Counted from the first letter of the stretch, positions 6,897 to 16,101 are shown. The stretch: 64,000 nucleotides of DNA from Phreatobacter cathodiphilus (GCF_003008515.1 NZ_CP027668.1:1046001-1110000), one strand, 5' to 3'. Numbers and translations: made by a program. The notes: generated from the sequence alone by a model not told the origin.

Positions 6897-9431
6897 TCAC
6901 AGCCACAACACCTTGCGCCGCAGCTCCTGGTCCTCGCGCAGGTCCTTCGACGCGCCGTGCCAGGTCACCGCGCCGCGCTCCAGCGCCACGGTGCGGTCCG
7001 ACAGCGCCAGGGCGAGGTCGAGATGGTGGTCGACGATGATGATCGACACCTCGTGGCGCAGCTTGTCGAAGGCCTCGAAGAGCTCCTCGGTGATGGCCGG
7101 CGACAGGCCCTCGAAGGGCTCGTCCAGCAGCAGCAGGCGGGTGTCGCCGACGAGGGCGCGGGCCACCGCCACCATCTGCTGCTCGCCGCCCGACAGGAAG
7201 TCGGCGGACGTCGTCCAGCGCTCCTTCAGCCGCGGGAAGAACGCCAGCACCCGGTCCTCGTCCCAGTGGCGGCCGGCGCCGGTCAGGCGCTTCAGGCGGC
7301 CGAGCATCAGGTTGTCCTTGACGGAGAGCCCGGCGAAGAGACCGCGGCCCTGCGGTACGTAGCCGACGCCACGCCGCGCCACCTGGTCGGCAGGCAGGCC
7401 CGAGAGCCGGTCGCCGGCCAGCGTCACCGTGCCCGAGGCGGGCGGTGCGATGCCCGTGATGGTCTTCAGAACCGTCGACTTGCCCGCGCCGTTCCGGCCA
7501 AGCAGGGCGACGATCTCGCCGCCCTTCACGTCGAAGGTCACGTCGTTGAGGATGTGGCTCTTGCCGTAGAAGGTGTTGACCCCGTCGAGGGTCAGCAGCG
7601 TCTCGGCCGTCGCCGCCGAGGCCCGCTCCTTCGCCGCCACAGCATGAGCGCCCGAGCCGAGATAGACGGCCTGGACCCGCTCCGAGGACCGGGCCTCCTC
7701 GACCGTGCCGTCCACCAGAACCTCGCCGTCGTTCATGACGGTGACGTGGTCGGCGAGCTGGAACACCCGGTCGATGTCGTGCTCGACCAGCAGCACGGGG
7801 ATGTCGCCGGAGATCGTCTTGACGATGTCGCCGACGCGCTTCCTCTCGGCCGCCGCGAGACCCGCCAGCGGCTCGTCGAGGAGCAGGATGCGCGGCCGTG
7901 TCGCCAGCGCCAGCGCCATGTCGACGAGGCGCTGGCCGCCATAGGAGAGCGATCCCGCCTCCGCCTGCTCGATGCCACCGAGGCCGAGATAGCGGATGAG
8001 CGTGGCGGTATCCTCGCCGATGCTGGGCAGGGTGCTCGCCTCGGCCCAGACCCCGAACCGGCCGGGATGGCGCGCCTGCACGGCGAGACGCACGTTCTCC
8101 TCGATGGTGAGGCCGGGGAAGAGATTGGTGATCTGGAAGGAGCGGCCGACGCCGGCCTGCGTGATCGCCTGGGGGCTGAGGCCGCCGACCTCGCCGCCGT
8201 CGAGCGTTACCGTGCCGCGGTCGGGCGGGAACATGCCGGACAGGAGGTTGAAGGCCGTGGTCTTGCCGGCGCCGTTGGGGCCGATCAGGGCATGCAGGGT
8301 GCGGTCCCGGACGGTGAAGCCGATGCCGCGCACCGCTCTGATGCCGCCGAAGCTCTTGGCGATGTCGTCGACCACCAGGACCGCGTCGTTGCCGGTCTCG
8401 GTCGGCGTCCGCGTCTCGCGGACGAACTGCGGCGGCACGGGACCCACCGCCTCGACGCGTCGCGCCGCCATGGCGGCATCGGTCTCGATGCGCTTGCGGA
8501 AGGGCGCGAGGACGCGCTCGGCGACGCCGATGAGGCCGGTGGGCGAAAAGACGATGAAGCCGACGAAGAGCAGGCCGAAGACCAGCAGCCAGCTCGAGGT
8601 GAAGAGCGAGAGGTACTCGCGGAACAGCATGAAGAACAGCGCGCCGAGCGCCGGGCCCATGAAGGAGCGCATGCCGCCGATCACCACCATGGCAAGGAGC
8701 TCGCCGGAGAACTGGATGGCGATCGGGTCGGCCGAGGTGAAGCGGTGGTGGAAGGCGGAGAGCACGCCGGCAAAGCCCGTCAGGGTGGCCGAGATGGTGA
8801 AGGCGATCAGCTTGTAGCGGTCGGTGTCGTAGCCGACGAAGCGGGCACGCACCTCGTTCTCGCGCACCGCCACCAGCACGCTGCCGACGGGTGAACGGTG
8901 GAAGCGCTGGAGGAGGAAGACCACGGCGAAGCCGATGGCGGCGACGAGGACGTAGAAGGCCCAGGGGTTGTTGAGATCGGCGATGCCCCAGTGCGGCCTG
9001 ACGACGCCGCCGAGACCGTTCTCACCGCCGGTGAGCTCGGTCCAGCGGAAGGAAACCGTGTAGGCGACGGCCGTCATGGCGAGGGTGAGGAGCGAGAAAT
9101 AGACGCCGCGCCGCCTGAGGATCAGCAGGCCGAGCAGGGTGGAGACCACACCGACGAAGAGGATCGAGAACCCCGCCGGCAGCAGCATCTGGCCGGGGAA
9201 GAAATGGCGTTGCGCCAGCACCGCCGCATAGGCGCCGATGCCGAAGAAGGCGCCGTGGCCGAAGGAGACGAGGCCGGTATGGCCGACCAGGATGTTCAGC
9301 GCCATGGCGGCGATGGCGAAGATCACGACGTCGGTGGCCGAGGTCAGCGTCAGGCCGATCGACAGCATGAAGACCGGCAGGACGACGAGCGCCGCGATGG
9401 CCGCGAGGAGGTTGCGGAGGGTCGGGGTCAT
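6897..9431 (-). CDS. LivM-LivG-LivF triple-fusion ABC transporter protein (permease plus two ATPases)
   Basis: One uninterrupted 844-residue protein holds three subunits normally encoded separately. Residues 1-310 are a LivM-type permease with many membrane spans and VGHTGLVSFGHGAFFG. Residues 348-595 are a LivG-type ATPase with Walker A GPNGAGKTT (384-392), an unusual signature LSYGGQRLVD (495-504) and Walker B ILLLDEP. Residues 611-844 are a LivF-type ATPase with GRNGAGKST, LSGGEQQM (746-753) and LLLLDEP. The two linkers (about 311-347 and 596-610) are Ala/Arg/Glu-rich. LivM-LivG fusions are known; all three together is less common. It would pair with LivH, whose gene ends 4 bases from this start, and with LivK. 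The substrate is unknown. Confidence 0.92.
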   Translation of the reverse strand: MTPTLRNLLAAIAALVVLPVFMLSIGLTLTSATDVVIFAIAAMALNILVGHTGLVSFGHGAFFGIGAYAAVLAQRHFFPGQMLLPAGFSILFVGVVSTLLGLLILRRRGVYFSLLTLAMTAVAYTVSFRWTELTGGENGLGGVVRPHWGIADLNNPWAFYVLVAAIGFAVVFLLQRFHRSPVGSVLVAVRENEVRARFVGYDTDRYKLIAFTISATLTGFAGVLSAFHHRFTSADPIAIQFSGELLAMVVIGGMRSFMGPALGALFFMLFREYLSLFTSSWLLVFGLLFVGFIVFSPTGLIGVAERVLAPFRKRIETDAAMAARRVEAVGPVPPQFVRETRTPTETGNDAVLVVDDIAKSFGGIRAVRGIGFTVRDRTLHALIGPNGAGKTTAFNLLSGMFPPDRGTVTLDGGEVGGLSPQAITQAGVGRSFQITNLFPGLTIEENVRLAVQARHPGRFGVWAEASTLPSIGEDTATLIRYLGLGGIEQAEAGSLSYGGQRLVDMALALATRPRILLLDEPLAGLAAAERKRVGDIVKTISGDIPVLLVEHDIDRVFQLADHVTVMNDGEVLVDGTVEEARSSERVQAVYLGSGAHAVAAKERASAATAETLLTLDGVNTFYGKSHILNDVTFDVKGGEIVALLGRNGAGKSTVLKTITGIAPPASGTVTLAGDRLSGLPADQVARRGVGYVPQGRGLFAGLSVKDNLMLGRLKRLTGAGRHWDEDRVLAFFPRLKERWTTSADFLSGGEQQMVAVARALVGDTRLLLLDEPFEGLSPAITEELFEAFDKLRHEVSIIIVDHHLDLALALSDRTVALERGAVTWHGASKDLREDQELRRKVLWL

Positions 9432-9435
9432 CGCC

Positions 9436-10314
9436 TCACTCGAACTTCTGGATGCGCTCGCCGAAGAGGCCGCGCGGCCGCGTCAGCAGCACCAGCACCA
9501 TCAGCAGGTAGACCGAGGCTTCCGTCGCCGCGGGGTAGAAATGGGCGGCGACGCCGCGGGTCATGCCGACGATGGCGGCGGCCGCCACGACGCCCCAGAA
9601 GGAGCCGAGGCCGCCGATCACCACCACGACGAAGGCGAAGGTGATGATCTCCTGGCCCATGGCCGGATGCACGCCGGCGATGGGGGCGATGAGCACGCCG
9701 GCGAGCGCCGCGAGGCCGACGCCGATCATCACCACCGCGGTCATGTAGGGCTTCAGCGAGATGCCGAGCGCGCCGACCATGTCCGGGTTCTGCACGCCGG
9801 CCCGCACCACCTTGCCGAAGGCCGTTTTCGTCAGGAGGATCCACAGGCCGAGCACGGCCAGCGCCGTGATGCCGAGGGTGACCAGCCGGTAGCGCGAATA
9901 GACGAAGTCGCCGAGGAAGACCTGGCCGCGCAGCGCCTGCGGGATGGAAAAGGGGATCGGCGCCGCCCCGTAGAGGATGCGAAGGGTCTGCTCCGCCACC
10001 ATGGCGAGGCCGAAGGTGAGCAGCAGCCCGAGGATCGGATCGGCGGTGTAGAAGCGCCGGAGCAGGAACCGCTCCACGATCATGCCGATCACCGCCACGA
10101 TCAGCGGCGAGACGACGAGGGCCCCGCCGAAGCCGATGCGGTCGGCGAGCGTCACCGCGAGATAGGCGCCGATGGCATAGAAGGCGCCATGGGCGAGGTT
10201 CACGATGCCGCCGAGCGAGAAGATCATCGACAGCCCGAGGGCGATCATCAGGTAGTAGGACCCGGCGAGCAGGCCGTTGAGGATCTGCGACAGGAGCGGG
10301 ATCAGGTCAGGCAC
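9436..10314 (-). CDS. livH: Branched-chain amino acid-type ABC transporter permease LivH
   Basis: A 292-residue inner-membrane permease with about eight hydrophobic segments. The block SMIFSLGGIVNLAHGAFYAIGAYLAV near residue 30 is the LivH family signature; LLRRFYTADPILGLLLTFGLAM is also typical. It forms the translocation pore with the LivM domain of the fusion protein encoded directly downstream. Members of this family carry amino acids but also amides, urea and aromatic acids. Here the neighbouring BKACE and dehydrogenase genes point to an organic or amino acid substrate. Confidence 0.92.
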   Translation of the reverse strand: MPDLIPLLSQILNGLLAGSYYLMIALGLSMIFSLGGIVNLAHGAFYAIGAYLAVTLADRIGFGGALVVSPLIVAVIGMIVERFLLRRFYTADPILGLLLTFGLAMVAEQTLRILYGAAPIPFSIPQALRGQVFLGDFVYSRYRLVTLGITALAVLGLWILLTKTAFGKVVRAGVQNPDMVGALGISLKPYMTAVVMIGVGLAALAGVLIAPIAGVHPAMGQEIITFAFVVVVIGGLGSFWGVVAAAAIVGMTRGVAAHFYPAATEASVYLLMVLVLLTRPRGLFGERIQKFE

Positions 10315-10429
10315 GGAATCCGTCCAGATTGCGGGATGGCATCGGCGATCGGCATGGCGGGCCTGAAAGGACGCACTGCAGCCATGGAGGGCGACCGGGG
10401 CGCCGCGGCGCCCCGGTACCCGGCTCGGC

Positions 10430-11686
10430 TCAGGCCGAGCGGAACGTGCACTTGTTCTCGTCGTCGGTCGCCGCGATCACCTCGAGGCTCTCGTTGGCGG
10501 CCGGAACGGGCGGCGAGGACGAGAAGATGTCGTACTGGTTCTTGATCTGCGCCGCCGGCAGCGCGGTGATCGCGTACATCTCCATCATCATCTGATGGTC
10601 CTTGGCGCGGAAATAGCCCTCGCGGGTCTTCAGGAGGTCGAACTTGGCGCCCTTCTCGAAATGCTCGACGATCTTCATCGGATCGGTCGACTTCGTTTCG
10701 GTGATCGCCTGCGCCACGACCTTCATCGAGCAATAGTCGCCCCAGGCCTGGTTCTCCGGCATGCGGTTCCACTTCTTCTGGAAGCCGGTGACGAAAGCCT
10801 TGGAACCGGGAGTGTCGATGAGGTGATGCCAGACGACAGGCCAGGTGCCGCCGAAATTGCCCTTGCCGGCGCCCCAGGCGAGCGCCGTGTCGAAGCCGAA
10901 GCCGGCGACCGGGAAGGTCAGGCCGAACTCGACATACTGCTTGAGGAAGTTGGTGATCTGCGTACCCGCCAGGTTGAGGCAGACCACGTCCGGCCGCGCC
11001 TGCCGGATCTTCAGGAGGAAGGGCGAGAAGTCGGCGAGATCGGTCGGGATCAGGTCGTCGCCGGCATGATTGCCGCCGTTCGCTGCCATGTAGCGCTTGG
11101 CGACGTTGAGGAGGTCGTGGCCGAAGGCATAGTCCGCCGTCAGCGAGTACCATTTCTTGCCGGTGACCAGGCCGTCGCGGATCAGCGAGCGGCCCACCGC
11201 CTTCACGTACATCGAGTTCTGCGCCTCGATGTGGAACATGAACTTCTGGCAGTCCGAGCCGCGCAGCGCGTCCGAATTGGCGCCGGTGTTGATGAACAGC
11301 ACCTTCTCGCGCTGCACGACCTGGGCGATGGCCAGCGCCGAGGCCGAGGAGATCTCGCCCAGCAGCGCGACGATCTTGTCGCGCTGGACGAGGCGCTCCG
11401 CCTTGGCCGAGGCCTGCTGCGGGTTGGGGCTGTCGTCGAGGATGAGTTCGAGCTTGCGACCCATGATGCCGCCGCTCGCATTGATCTCCTCAGCAGCGAG
11501 CTGGGCGGCCTGGGCGGCATATTCGCCCAAGGGGCCGAGAAAGCCGGTGCGCGGCGTGATGTGGCCGATCTTGATGGCTTCCGCCTGGGCGTAGCTGATG
11601 GCGGGTGCGCCCAGCGTGCCCAGCGCCGTGGCGCCGGCCGTGGCCTTGATGAGGGTGCGGCGTGACAGGCTCGTGTCGAGCGGCAT
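10430..11686 (-). CDS. livK: Periplasmic substrate-binding protein of a Liv-type ABC transporter (LivK family, Tat-type signal)
   Basis: A 418-residue extracellular binding protein. The N-terminus LSRRTLIKATAG followed by a hydrophobic Ala-rich stretch and SYAQA is a likely twin-arginine signal peptide. Mature residues IKIGHITPRTGFLGPLGEY begin the type I periplasmic binding fold, and AEEINASGGIMGRKLELI is characteristic of the family. The start at 11686 has AAGGAGA upstream; the longer frame to 11719 does not improve on this. It is first in the order livK-livH-livMGF, 115 bases from livH. It determines the substrate of the system, which remains unknown. Confidence 0.9.
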   Translation of the reverse strand: MPLDTSLSRRTLIKATAGATALGTLGAPAISYAQAEAIKIGHITPRTGFLGPLGEYAAQAAQLAAEEINASGGIMGRKLELILDDSPNPQQASAKAERLVQRDKIVALLGEISSASALAIAQVVQREKVLFINTGANSDALRGSDCQKFMFHIEAQNSMYVKAVGRSLIRDGLVTGKKWYSLTADYAFGHDLLNVAKRYMAANGGNHAGDDLIPTDLADFSPFLLKIRQARPDVVCLNLAGTQITNFLKQYVEFGLTFPVAGFGFDTALAWGAGKGNFGGTWPVVWHHLIDTPGSKAFVTGFQKKWNRMPENQAWGDYCSMKVVAQAITETKSTDPMKIVEHFEKGAKFDLLKTREGYFRAKDHQMMMEMYAITALPAAQIKNQYDIFSSSPPVPAANESLEVIAATDDENKCTFRSA

Positions 11687-11769
11687 CGGACGTCTCCTTG
11701 GCAGTGTTTCCAGGCCCAAATCACCCCAGCGGAGGCGTTGATCGCCCCTCGCGGACGGCAGGCGGTGGC

Positions 11770-11798
11770 TTGCCGTGATCTGTGATCACAGTTATGGT
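11770..11798 (+). promoter_or_regulatory. Putative gntR promoter with embedded operator palindrome
   Basis: A perfect 12-base palindrome CTGTGATCACAG at 11780-11791 lies in the 17-base spacer between TTGCCG (11770-11775) and TATGGT (11793-11798). It is about midway between the divergent livK and gntR starts. GntR/FadR proteins bind short palindromes of this kind, so it is the best candidate operator for autoregulation and control of the transport operon. Confidence 0.5.
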
Positions 11799-11879
11799 TT
11801 CTCAAACGGCGGAGTTTGTCCAGCCCTCTTGTCAGGCTGCGGGCCGCGCCCCATGGATCACCGGGATGAGTGACGCCGC

Positions 11880-12581
11880 ATGACCGTCGCAGAGGCCCTG
11901 ACCACCATCGGTCCGCTGGAGCGCGAGACGCTCGGCGACCGTGTCTATGGTCACCTGCGCGAGCTCCTGATGTCCGGCCGCCTGGCGCCCGGCGACAAGC
12001 TGTCGCTGCGCGGCACGGCGGAGGCCATGGGTGTCAGCATGATGCCGGTGCGCGAGGCCGTGAGCCGGCTCGTCGCCGACCGCGCGCTCGAGGTCGCCCC
12101 GAACCGGGCGGTGCGGGTGCCGATCATGACGGTGGAGCAGTTCCGCGAACTCACCACGGTGCGGATCGAGATCGAGGGCTTCGCGGCAGAGCGCGCCGCC
12201 TCGGCGGCCGGCCCGGAGGACATCGCCCGTATCGCGTCGCTGGAAGCGGCCTTCCGCGCCCTCAGCCTCCTCGCCCGGCCCGATCTCGCCGAGGCCGTCA
12301 GGCTGAACAAGGACCTGCATTTCTCCATCTACGAGGCGACCGGCCTGCCGACCCTCGCCGAAATCATCGGCGCCCTCTGGCTGAAGGCGGGTCCGGTGCT
12401 CAACCTCGACCTCGGCGCCAATCCCGACCGCCTCGCCACCGGCGGGGCCGTCCGCTTCCATGCCGATGCGCTCGCCGCCATCCGCGCCGGGGACGGGCAG
12501 GGGGCCCGCGCCGCCATCGCCGCCGACATCCGCAGCGCCGCCGACTTCATCATCGCTCGGGGCGGTCTCGCCGCAGCCTAG
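11880..12581 (+). CDS. GntR-family transcriptional regulator, FadR/FCD subfamily
   Basis: A 233-residue repressor-type regulator. The winged helix occupies about residues 18-82 and includes RGTAEAMGVSMMPVREAVSRLVAD followed by the wing NRAVRVP. The rest is a helical FCD ligand-binding domain with ELTTVRIEIEGFAAERAA and DLHFSIYEATG; His in DLHF and in VRFHADALAAI are likely metal or ligand contacts. It is divergent from the livK operon and 26 bases upstream of the SDR gene. It most likely responds to a metabolite of the imported substrate. Confidence 0.9.
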   Translation: MTVAEALTTIGPLERETLGDRVYGHLRELLMSGRLAPGDKLSLRGTAEAMGVSMMPVREAVSRLVADRALEVAPNRAVRVPIMTVEQFRELTTVRIEIEGFAAERAASAAGPEDIARIASLEAAFRALSLLARPDLAEAVRLNKDLHFSIYEATGLPTLAEIIGALWLKAGPVLNLDLGANPDRLATGGAVRFHADALAAIRAGDGQGARAAIAADIRSAADFIIARGGLAAA

Positions 12582-12607
12582 AGCCACAGCAGCAGGGAGA
12601 GCGAACC

Positions 12608-13384
12608 ATGGATCTCGGCATCAAGGGCCTGCGCGTCCTCGTCACGGCGGGGGCGAACGGCATCGGCCGCGAGGTGGCGCGCGCCTTCGTGGAGGAGGGC
12701 GCCCGCGTCCATATCTGCGACGTCGACCGCGAGGCCATCGCCGACCTCGCCCGCACCGACCCCGCCATCACCTCGTCATTCTGCGACGTCGCCGACCGCA
12801 AGCAGGTGGCCGACCTCTTCGCCACCACCATCGACCGTCTCGGCGGCCTCGACGTCCTCGTCAACAATGCCGGAATCGCCGGCCCCACGGGACGCGTCGA
12901 GGAGATCAATCCGGAGGACTGGGACCGTTGCATCGAGGTTTGCCTCACCAGCCAGTTCAACTGTGCCCGCCTCGCCGTGCCGCATCTGAAGGCGAGCACC
13001 AACGCCTCGATCATCAACCTCGCCTCCGTCGCCGGGCGCTTCGGCTTTGCCCTGCGCACGCCCTATGCGGCGGCCAAGTGGGGCGTCGTCGGCTTCACCA
13101 AATCGCTCGCCATCGAGCTCGGCGAGTTCGGCATCCGCGTCAACGCCATCCTGCCCGGTCTGGTCGAGGGAGACCGAATCCGCCGCGTGCTGGAGGCCAA
13201 GGCGCAGTCGCGCGGCGTCTCGTTCCGCGAGATGGAGGAGCAGGCCGTCGCCTATACCTCGCTGAAGACCTTCGTCACCGCACGCCAGCTCGCCGACCAG
13301 ATGCTGTTCCTCGCCTCGCCGAAGGGCCAGACCATCTCCGGGCAGGCGCTGTCCATCTGCGGCGACATGCAGATGCTGACGTAA
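12608..13384 (+). CDS. Short-chain dehydrogenase/reductase (SDR)
   Basis: A 258-residue classical SDR. The NAD(P) motif TAGANGIGREVA is near residue 15, with NNAGIAG at about 90. The catalytic Ser/Tyr/Lys set lies in LASVAGRFGFALRTPYAAAKWG. The acidic pair in ICDVDRE after the second strand suggests NAD rather than NADP. ATG 12608 is preceded by AGGGAGAG. It follows the GntR gene closely and probably belongs to the same regulon. A dehydrogenase for the imported hydroxy compound is plausible. The substrate is not determined. Confidence 0.88.
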   Translation: MDLGIKGLRVLVTAGANGIGREVARAFVEEGARVHICDVDREAIADLARTDPAITSSFCDVADRKQVADLFATTIDRLGGLDVLVNNAGIAGPTGRVEEINPEDWDRCIEVCLTSQFNCARLAVPHLKASTNASIINLASVAGRFGFALRTPYAAAKWGVVGFTKSLAIELGEFGIRVNAILPGLVEGDRIRRVLEAKAQSRGVSFREMEEQAVAYTSLKTFVTARQLADQMLFLASPKGQTISGQALSICGDMQMLT

Positions 13385-13455
13385 GGGGCGGCGCAGCAAC
13401 CGACCGCCACCTCCCGCCCTTGGAATCGCGGCCTATCCATGCGAGGCCAGCGGGC

Positions 13456-14289
13456 GTGACCGTCATCGCCCATGTCTCCGACCTGCACCTGACGCCCGTG
13501 CCCTTTCCCATCGGCGAGGGGCTGAAGCCGGCGCTCGGCTGGATCAACTGGGCGCGCAAGCCCGGTGCCCATGACAATGCCATCGGCGAACGAACGCTGG
13601 CGGCAATCGCCGCCGCGCGGCCCGATCACGTCGCCCTGACCGGCGACCTGATCGAGCTCGGCCTGGCCTCGGAATATGCCGCCGCCGGTGCCGCCCTCGC
13701 GGAGCTCGGGGATCCCGACCGGGTCTCCTGGGCCCCCGGCAACCACGACGTCTATACCCGGCGGGCGGAACAGCGGCTGCAGGCGGTCCTCGGGGACTGG
13801 CTGTCGCTACCCGTCGGGGCAGGGGACCTGCGTGCCCGTTTTCCCAGTGTCGCCCTCGCCGGCCGGGCTGCCGTCGTCACCCTCTGCTCGGGCACCCCGA
13901 CCTGGCTCTTCTCGGCGGAAGGCGAACTCGGGCGCGACCAGCTCGCCCGCCTCGACGCGCTGCTCGACGGCCTCGACCGCACCGCCCATCTTCCCGTCAT
14001 CGCCGTCCACCACCCGCCCCACGCGCCGGGACTGTCGCGGCTGAAGCGGCTGCGCGACGGCGAGGCGCTGATGGCGCTTCTCGCCCGCCACGGCTGCCCG
14101 CTCGTCCTCCATGGTCACCTTCATCGCGCCTGCGACACCGTCTGGACGGGCGGCGCCCGGACCATCAGCCTCGCTGGCGCGCCCTCCGCCTCCGCGGCCG
14201 GACGTCACGGCGACGACCCCGCCGGCTTCACCCTCGTCCATGTCGACGCCGATCTCGGCTTCCGGCTGGAGCGCCGGACACTCCCCTGA
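13456..14289 (+). CDS. Calcineurin-like metallophosphoesterase
   Basis: A 277-residue protein with all five metal-binding motifs of the superfamily. They are SDLHL (about residue 7), TGDLIE (about 60), APGNHDVY (about 93), AVHHPP (about 180) and LHGHLH (about 218). It probably hydrolyses a phosphodiester or phosphomonoester with two metal ions. The only start in frame that keeps the first motif is GTG at 13456. It starts 72 bases after the SDR stop. There is no sign that it belongs to the catabolic operon. Confidence 0.85.
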   Translation: MTVIAHVSDLHLTPVPFPIGEGLKPALGWINWARKPGAHDNAIGERTLAAIAAARPDHVALTGDLIELGLASEYAAAGAALAELGDPDRVSWAPGNHDVYTRRAEQRLQAVLGDWLSLPVGAGDLRARFPSVALAGRAAVVTLCSGTPTWLFSAEGELGRDQLARLDALLDGLDRTAHLPVIAVHHPPHAPGLSRLKRLRDGEALMALLARHGCPLVLHGHLHRACDTVWTGGARTISLAGAPSASAAGRHGDDPAGFTLVHVDADLGFRLERRTLP

Positions 14290-14386
14290 TTTCGCAACGG
14301 CCCCCTGCAACAAGCCGGTTGGAATCCGCCCCGCTTGGTGCTCTTGATGTCGGCCCCCCGCCGCCCGCCCAACACGGTTGAGACCC

Positions 14387-15781
14387 ATGAACGCTCCCCT
14401 CGCGGCCTCGCAGATCGATCCCGCCCTGCTGGAGGGCCTGCGCGCCCTCCTCGGCGCCCGCGTCTCGACCTCCGAATCGGATCGCGCCCAGCACGGCCGC
14501 GACGAGTCGCGCCACGCCGCCCGCCTGCCGGATGCGGTCTGCCGCGCCATGTCGACCGAAGAGGTCGCGGCCATCGTCAAGCTCTGCGCCGCCCACGACA
14601 CGCCCATCGTCGCCTATGGCGCGGGGTCGTCGCTGGAGGGGGCCCTGATCCCGTTGAAGGGCGGCGTCTCCCTCGACCTCACCAGCATGAATCAGATCCT
14701 CAGCGTCCGGGCCGAAGACCTTGATGCGACGGTGCAAGCCGGCGTGACGCGCAAGCAGCTCAACGCCCATCTGCGCGACACCGGCCTGTTCTTCCCCGTC
14801 GATCCCGGTGCCGACGCCACCATCGGCGGCATGGCCGCGACCCGCGCCTCCGGCACCAACGCGGTGCGCTACGGCACCATGCGGGAGAACGTCGTCAACC
14901 TCACCGTCGTGCTCTCCGACGGCCGCGTCATCCGCACCCGCTCGCGCGCCAAGAAGTCCTCCGCCGGCTACGACCTCACCGGCCTCTTCGTCGGCCAGGA
15001 GGGCACCCTCGGCATCATCACCGAGGTGACGGTCAGGCTCTACGGCATTCCCGAGGTCATGGCCGCGGCGACCTGCTCCTTCCCCACGGTGGAGGCGGCG
15101 GTCGACACCGTCATCCAGACGATCCAGATGGGCATTCCCATCTCGCGCGTCGAACTCCTCGACGACCGCGCCATTGAGGCGGTCAACGCCTATTCCAAGC
15201 TTACCCTGCCGGTGACGCCGACCCTCTTCTTCGAATTCGCCGGCAGCCAGTCCGGCGTCGAGGAACAGGCCGCCATCGTCGAGGAACTCGCCAAGGGGGA
15301 GGGCGCCAGCAACTGGCGCTGGTCCACCGATGCCGACGAGCGCTCGAAGCTCTGGCAGGCCCGCCACGACATCCACTGGGCCATCCGCGCCCTGCGTCCC
15401 GGCGCCAAGGGCTGGGGCACCGACGTCTGTGTGCCGATCTCGGCGCTGGCCGAGGTCATCCGCGAGGTGCGCAAGGAAACCTCGCAGCAGAGCTTCGGCA
15501 CCACCCTCGTCGGCCATGTCGGCGACGGCAATTTCCACCTTGGCATGCAGATCGACCCGGACGATCCGGCCGAATGGGCCAAGGCCAACGAAATCAACGA
15601 CCGCATGGTCAAACACGCCATCCGCCTCGGCGGCACCTGCACCGGCGAGCACGGCGTCGGCATCGGCAAGATGAAGTTCATGCGCGAGGAGCACGGCGAG
15701 GCGCTCGACGTGATGCATCTGATCAAGAATGCCCTCGATCCCAAGGGCATCTTCAATCCCGGCAAGGTGCTGCCGGCCTGA
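14387..15781 (+). CDS. FAD-linked dehydrogenase of the D-lactate/glycolate oxidase (GlcD) family
   Basis: A 464-residue flavoprotein. The FAD-binding PCMH domain is at about 35-215, with IVAYGAGSSLEGALIPLKGG and DPGADATIGGMAATRASGTN. The C-terminal FAD oxidase domain ends with GTCTGEHGVGIGKMKFM, the His-containing motif near the substrate site. The length fits the D-lactate dehydrogenase (cytochrome) group, which feeds electrons to cytochrome c or quinone. No GlcE/GlcF genes are adjacent, so this is a single-subunit enzyme. ATG 14387 is chosen; TTG 14378 is in frame. The actual 2-hydroxyacid is uncertain. Confidence 0.88.
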   Translation: MNAPLAASQIDPALLEGLRALLGARVSTSESDRAQHGRDESRHAARLPDAVCRAMSTEEVAAIVKLCAAHDTPIVAYGAGSSLEGALIPLKGGVSLDLTSMNQILSVRAEDLDATVQAGVTRKQLNAHLRDTGLFFPVDPGADATIGGMAATRASGTNAVRYGTMRENVVNLTVVLSDGRVIRTRSRAKKSSAGYDLTGLFVGQEGTLGIITEVTVRLYGIPEVMAAATCSFPTVEAAVDTVIQTIQMGIPISRVELLDDRAIEAVNAYSKLTLPVTPTLFFEFAGSQSGVEEQAAIVEELAKGEGASNWRWSTDADERSKLWQARHDIHWAIRALRPGAKGWGTDVCVPISALAEVIREVRKETSQQSFGTTLVGHVGDGNFHLGMQIDPDDPAEWAKANEINDRMVKHAIRLGGTCTGEHGVGIGKMKFMREEHGEALDVMHLIKNALDPKGIFNPGKVLPA

Positions 15782-15840
15782 TCATCGGGAGCAGGCCGGA
15801 ATAAATCGGACTCCGCCGTGGCAAAGTGCTACCATGGCGC

Positions 15841-16101
15841 ATGTCTCAGACGGATTTCACCGCCGCAGCGGAGCTCTTCGCCAACAAGCGAAAGTCGTTC
15901 CGCTCCCGCGTGCCCCTCAAGTACAAGCGCTTCGACAGCCTGGCCGAGGCCGTTCGCTTCGCCGTCGAGGAACTCGGCGACGACCTCAACGGCATCAACA
16001 TCCGCACCGAGAACGACGACGTCTCCGGAGCGGCCATCCGCACGCTCTACGACGACGCCGATTACCCCCTCGAGCGAAAGGCGCTTCGGCAGGCATCATG
16101 A
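15841..16101 (+). CDS. Small conserved-looking hypothetical protein (86 aa)
   Basis: An 86-residue charged soluble protein without signal or membrane segment. It has a basic stretch NKRKSFRSRVPLKYKRF and then an acidic helix SLAEAVRFAVEELGDDLNG. No family was recognised. Its stop overlaps the next start (ATGA at 16098-16101), so the two are probably translated together. Confidence 0.6.
   Translation: MSQTDFTAAAELFANKRKSFRSRVPLKYKRFDSLAEAVRFAVEELGDDLNGINIRTENDDVSGAAIRTLYDDADYPLERKALRQAS

Noticed and set aside
6703-6906. N-terminal extension of the DUF559 protein to 6906
   Set aside because: The added residues are translations of the palindromic repeats, and the frame would overlap the end of the LivM-LivG-LivF gene.
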